This document shows positions 4,923 through 5,401 of a stretch of 5,401 nt of DNA, one piece after another; the stretch's first letter is position 1; the number at the start of each line of letters is the position of its first letter. The notes under the pieces are model-generated. The model was given only the letters and a program-made list of their open reading frames with translations. It had not been told where the DNA came from and did not search any database. This DNA is from a bacterium (GTDB taxonomy: Bacteria; Patescibacteriota; Minisyncoccia; Phycocordibacterales; Phycocordibacteraceae): contig JAKAMJ010000041.1 in NCBI GenBank assembly GCA_021812955.1, positions 1 through 5,401 on the forward strand, given 5' to 3'. The position numbers and the translations under genes are program-made.

Positions 4923-5401
4923 ATGCACCACGCGTTTGTCATCGAATCGGAGGCTGAGGAGGGGATTGGTGCTGCGCTCGCATGGGTGGAGAAGGAGTTG
5001 GGTGTAAAGACGGAAAATAATCCCGATATTTCGGTCCTGCGTCACGGGTTGTTTTCGGTGGCGGATGCGCGGCGAGTTTCCGAACTCGCCGCGGGGGTTG
5101 CATTTGCGGGTGAATCGAAGGCGATAATCATCGCGGCAAGTCGCGCGTATCACGAAGCGCAGAACGCATTGCTCAAGGTCTTTGAGGAGCCGCCGGCGGG
5201 CACCTATCTTTTCTTGATAATGCCGTCGCTCGGCGGCTTGCTCCCCACGCTCCGATCCCGTGTCCATGTTCTTGACCGGAATGTAAGACACCAGGTGTCT
5301 TACATTCCGGAGAGTGCGCGGGAGTTTTTGAAAGCGACGAAAGAGAAGCGCAGCGCGATGATAAAAAAGATCGCCGAGCACAAGGGCGGTGACGCCGCTG
5401 T
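4923..5401 (+). CDS. holB: DNA polymerase III delta' (clamp-loader) subunit, compact, 3'-truncated by the window
   Basis: The 159 visible codons end at the window edge with the frame still open. The segment HEAQNALLKVFEEPPAGTYLFLIMPSLGGLLPTLRSRV (about 77-114) is the clamp-loader signature: the ANALLKxLEEPP box followed by llpTlRSR(C). The signature Cys of SRC is Val here (S112-R113-V114). SVADARRVSELAAG (45-58) matches the helix that precedes it in delta'. The N-terminus is very short (MHHAFVIESEAEEGIG) and has no Walker A P-loop and no cysteine zinc module, so this is a non-ATP-binding delta'-like subunit rather than DnaX. The role would be opening and loading the sliding clamp in the replisome. 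Residues about 119-129 (RNVRHQVSYIP) are encoded by a palindrome (5276-5310), and another palindrome lies at 5068-5093. The gene begins 44 bp after mreB with its own promoter. Confidence 0.85.
   Translation, partial: MHHAFVIESEAEEGIGAALAWVEKELGVKTENNPDISVLRHGLFSVADARRVSELAAGVAFAGESKAIIIAASRAYHEAQNALLKVFEEPPAGTYLFLIMPSLGGLLPTLRSRVHVLDRNVRHQVSYIPESAREFLKATKEKRSAMIKKIAEHKGGDAA
5068..5093. repeat. 11-bp perfect inverted repeat, TCCG loop, inside the delta' gene
   Basis: CGCGGCGAGTT (5068-5078) and AACTCGCCGCG (5083-5093) pair perfectly around TCCG. It encodes DARRVSELAAG, a conserved helix of the family, so it arose within existing coding sequence rather than as an added segment. Confidence 0.8.
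5276..5310. repeat. 17-bp perfect inverted repeat inside the delta' gene
   Basis: CCGGAATGTAAGACACC (5276-5292) and GGTGTCTTACATTCCGG (5294-5310) pair exactly around a single A; in a real hairpin the loop would be CAG with 16 pairs, the same loop triplet as the def element. It is less GC-rich than its surroundings. It is translated in frame as about residues 119-129, just after the SRV-HVL strand, at a domain-linker position. Its composition and location suggest an inserted palindromic element. Confidence 0.88.

Noticed and set aside
1880..5310. CRISPR array or integron-like array made from the repeats
   Set aside because: The repeats differ in sequence, are not regularly spaced, lie within genes, and no cas or integrase gene is present.
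4851..5381. Minus-strand frame of 176 codons opposite the delta' gene
   Set aside because: The plus strand carries the clamp-loader signature and a consensus promoter. The minus frame has no family features.

Overview
The window looks like a piece of a GC-rich (roughly 60% by eye), tightly packed bacterial chromosome. It carries housekeeping genes in compact forms. The best guess for the source is a Patescibacteria/CPR (Parcubacteria-like) lineage. That rests on the gene style: a shortened DNA polymerase III delta' with no P-loop, a shortened Fmt, a small unfamiliar protein in conserved company, no visible Shine-Dalgarno sites and almost no intergenic DNA. The lineage is an inference, since no rRNA or marker tree is available here. 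TGA acts as a normal stop (fmt), so the UGA-Gly code of Gracilibacteria/Absconditabacteria does not apply.

Layout. The left edge holds the first 44 codons of a minus-strand secreted or membrane-anchored protein (1-132). It is divergent from a plus-strand pair, a DUF167/YggU-type protein (193-435) and a ribosome hibernation factor (440-808). Tail-to-tail with these, and overlapping hpf by 29 bp, lies the minus-strand pair def-fmt (2157-780): peptide deformylase and Met-tRNA formyltransferase, which add and remove the formyl group on initiator methionine. Upstream of def, on the same strand, is an unidentified 94-residue basic protein (2514-2230). It is divergent from the plus-strand pair murA-mreB (2566-4878), which covers the first committed step of peptidoglycan synthesis and the actin-like organiser of wall elongation. 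The window ends inside a plus-strand gene for a clamp-loader delta' subunit (4923 onward).

Two patterns stand out. First, five of six genes at the head of a transcription unit have a -10-like hexamer exactly 6-7 nt before the chosen ATG, and the sixth (murA) has one 11 nt before it. This puts the predicted transcription start on or next to the start codon, so most mRNAs here look leaderless. Downstream genes (hpf, fmt, mreB) start within a few bases of the preceding stop and also lack a Shine-Dalgarno site. Second, there are several long, perfect, short-loop inverted repeats, and the clear ones all sit inside coding sequence. The best is a 53-nt element in def with 25-bp arms that is read through in frame. 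Another has 17-bp arms in the delta' gene, and others of 11-13 bp lie in fmt, murA and delta'. They far exceed chance expectation and may be mobile palindromic elements or products of palindrome-forming replication errors.

I saw no CRISPR array, tRNA, rRNA, transposase, phage gene or toxin-antitoxin pair, and no new multi-gene system. No gene-free stretch exceeds 60 bases, apart from the 72-bp small-gene/def spacer.
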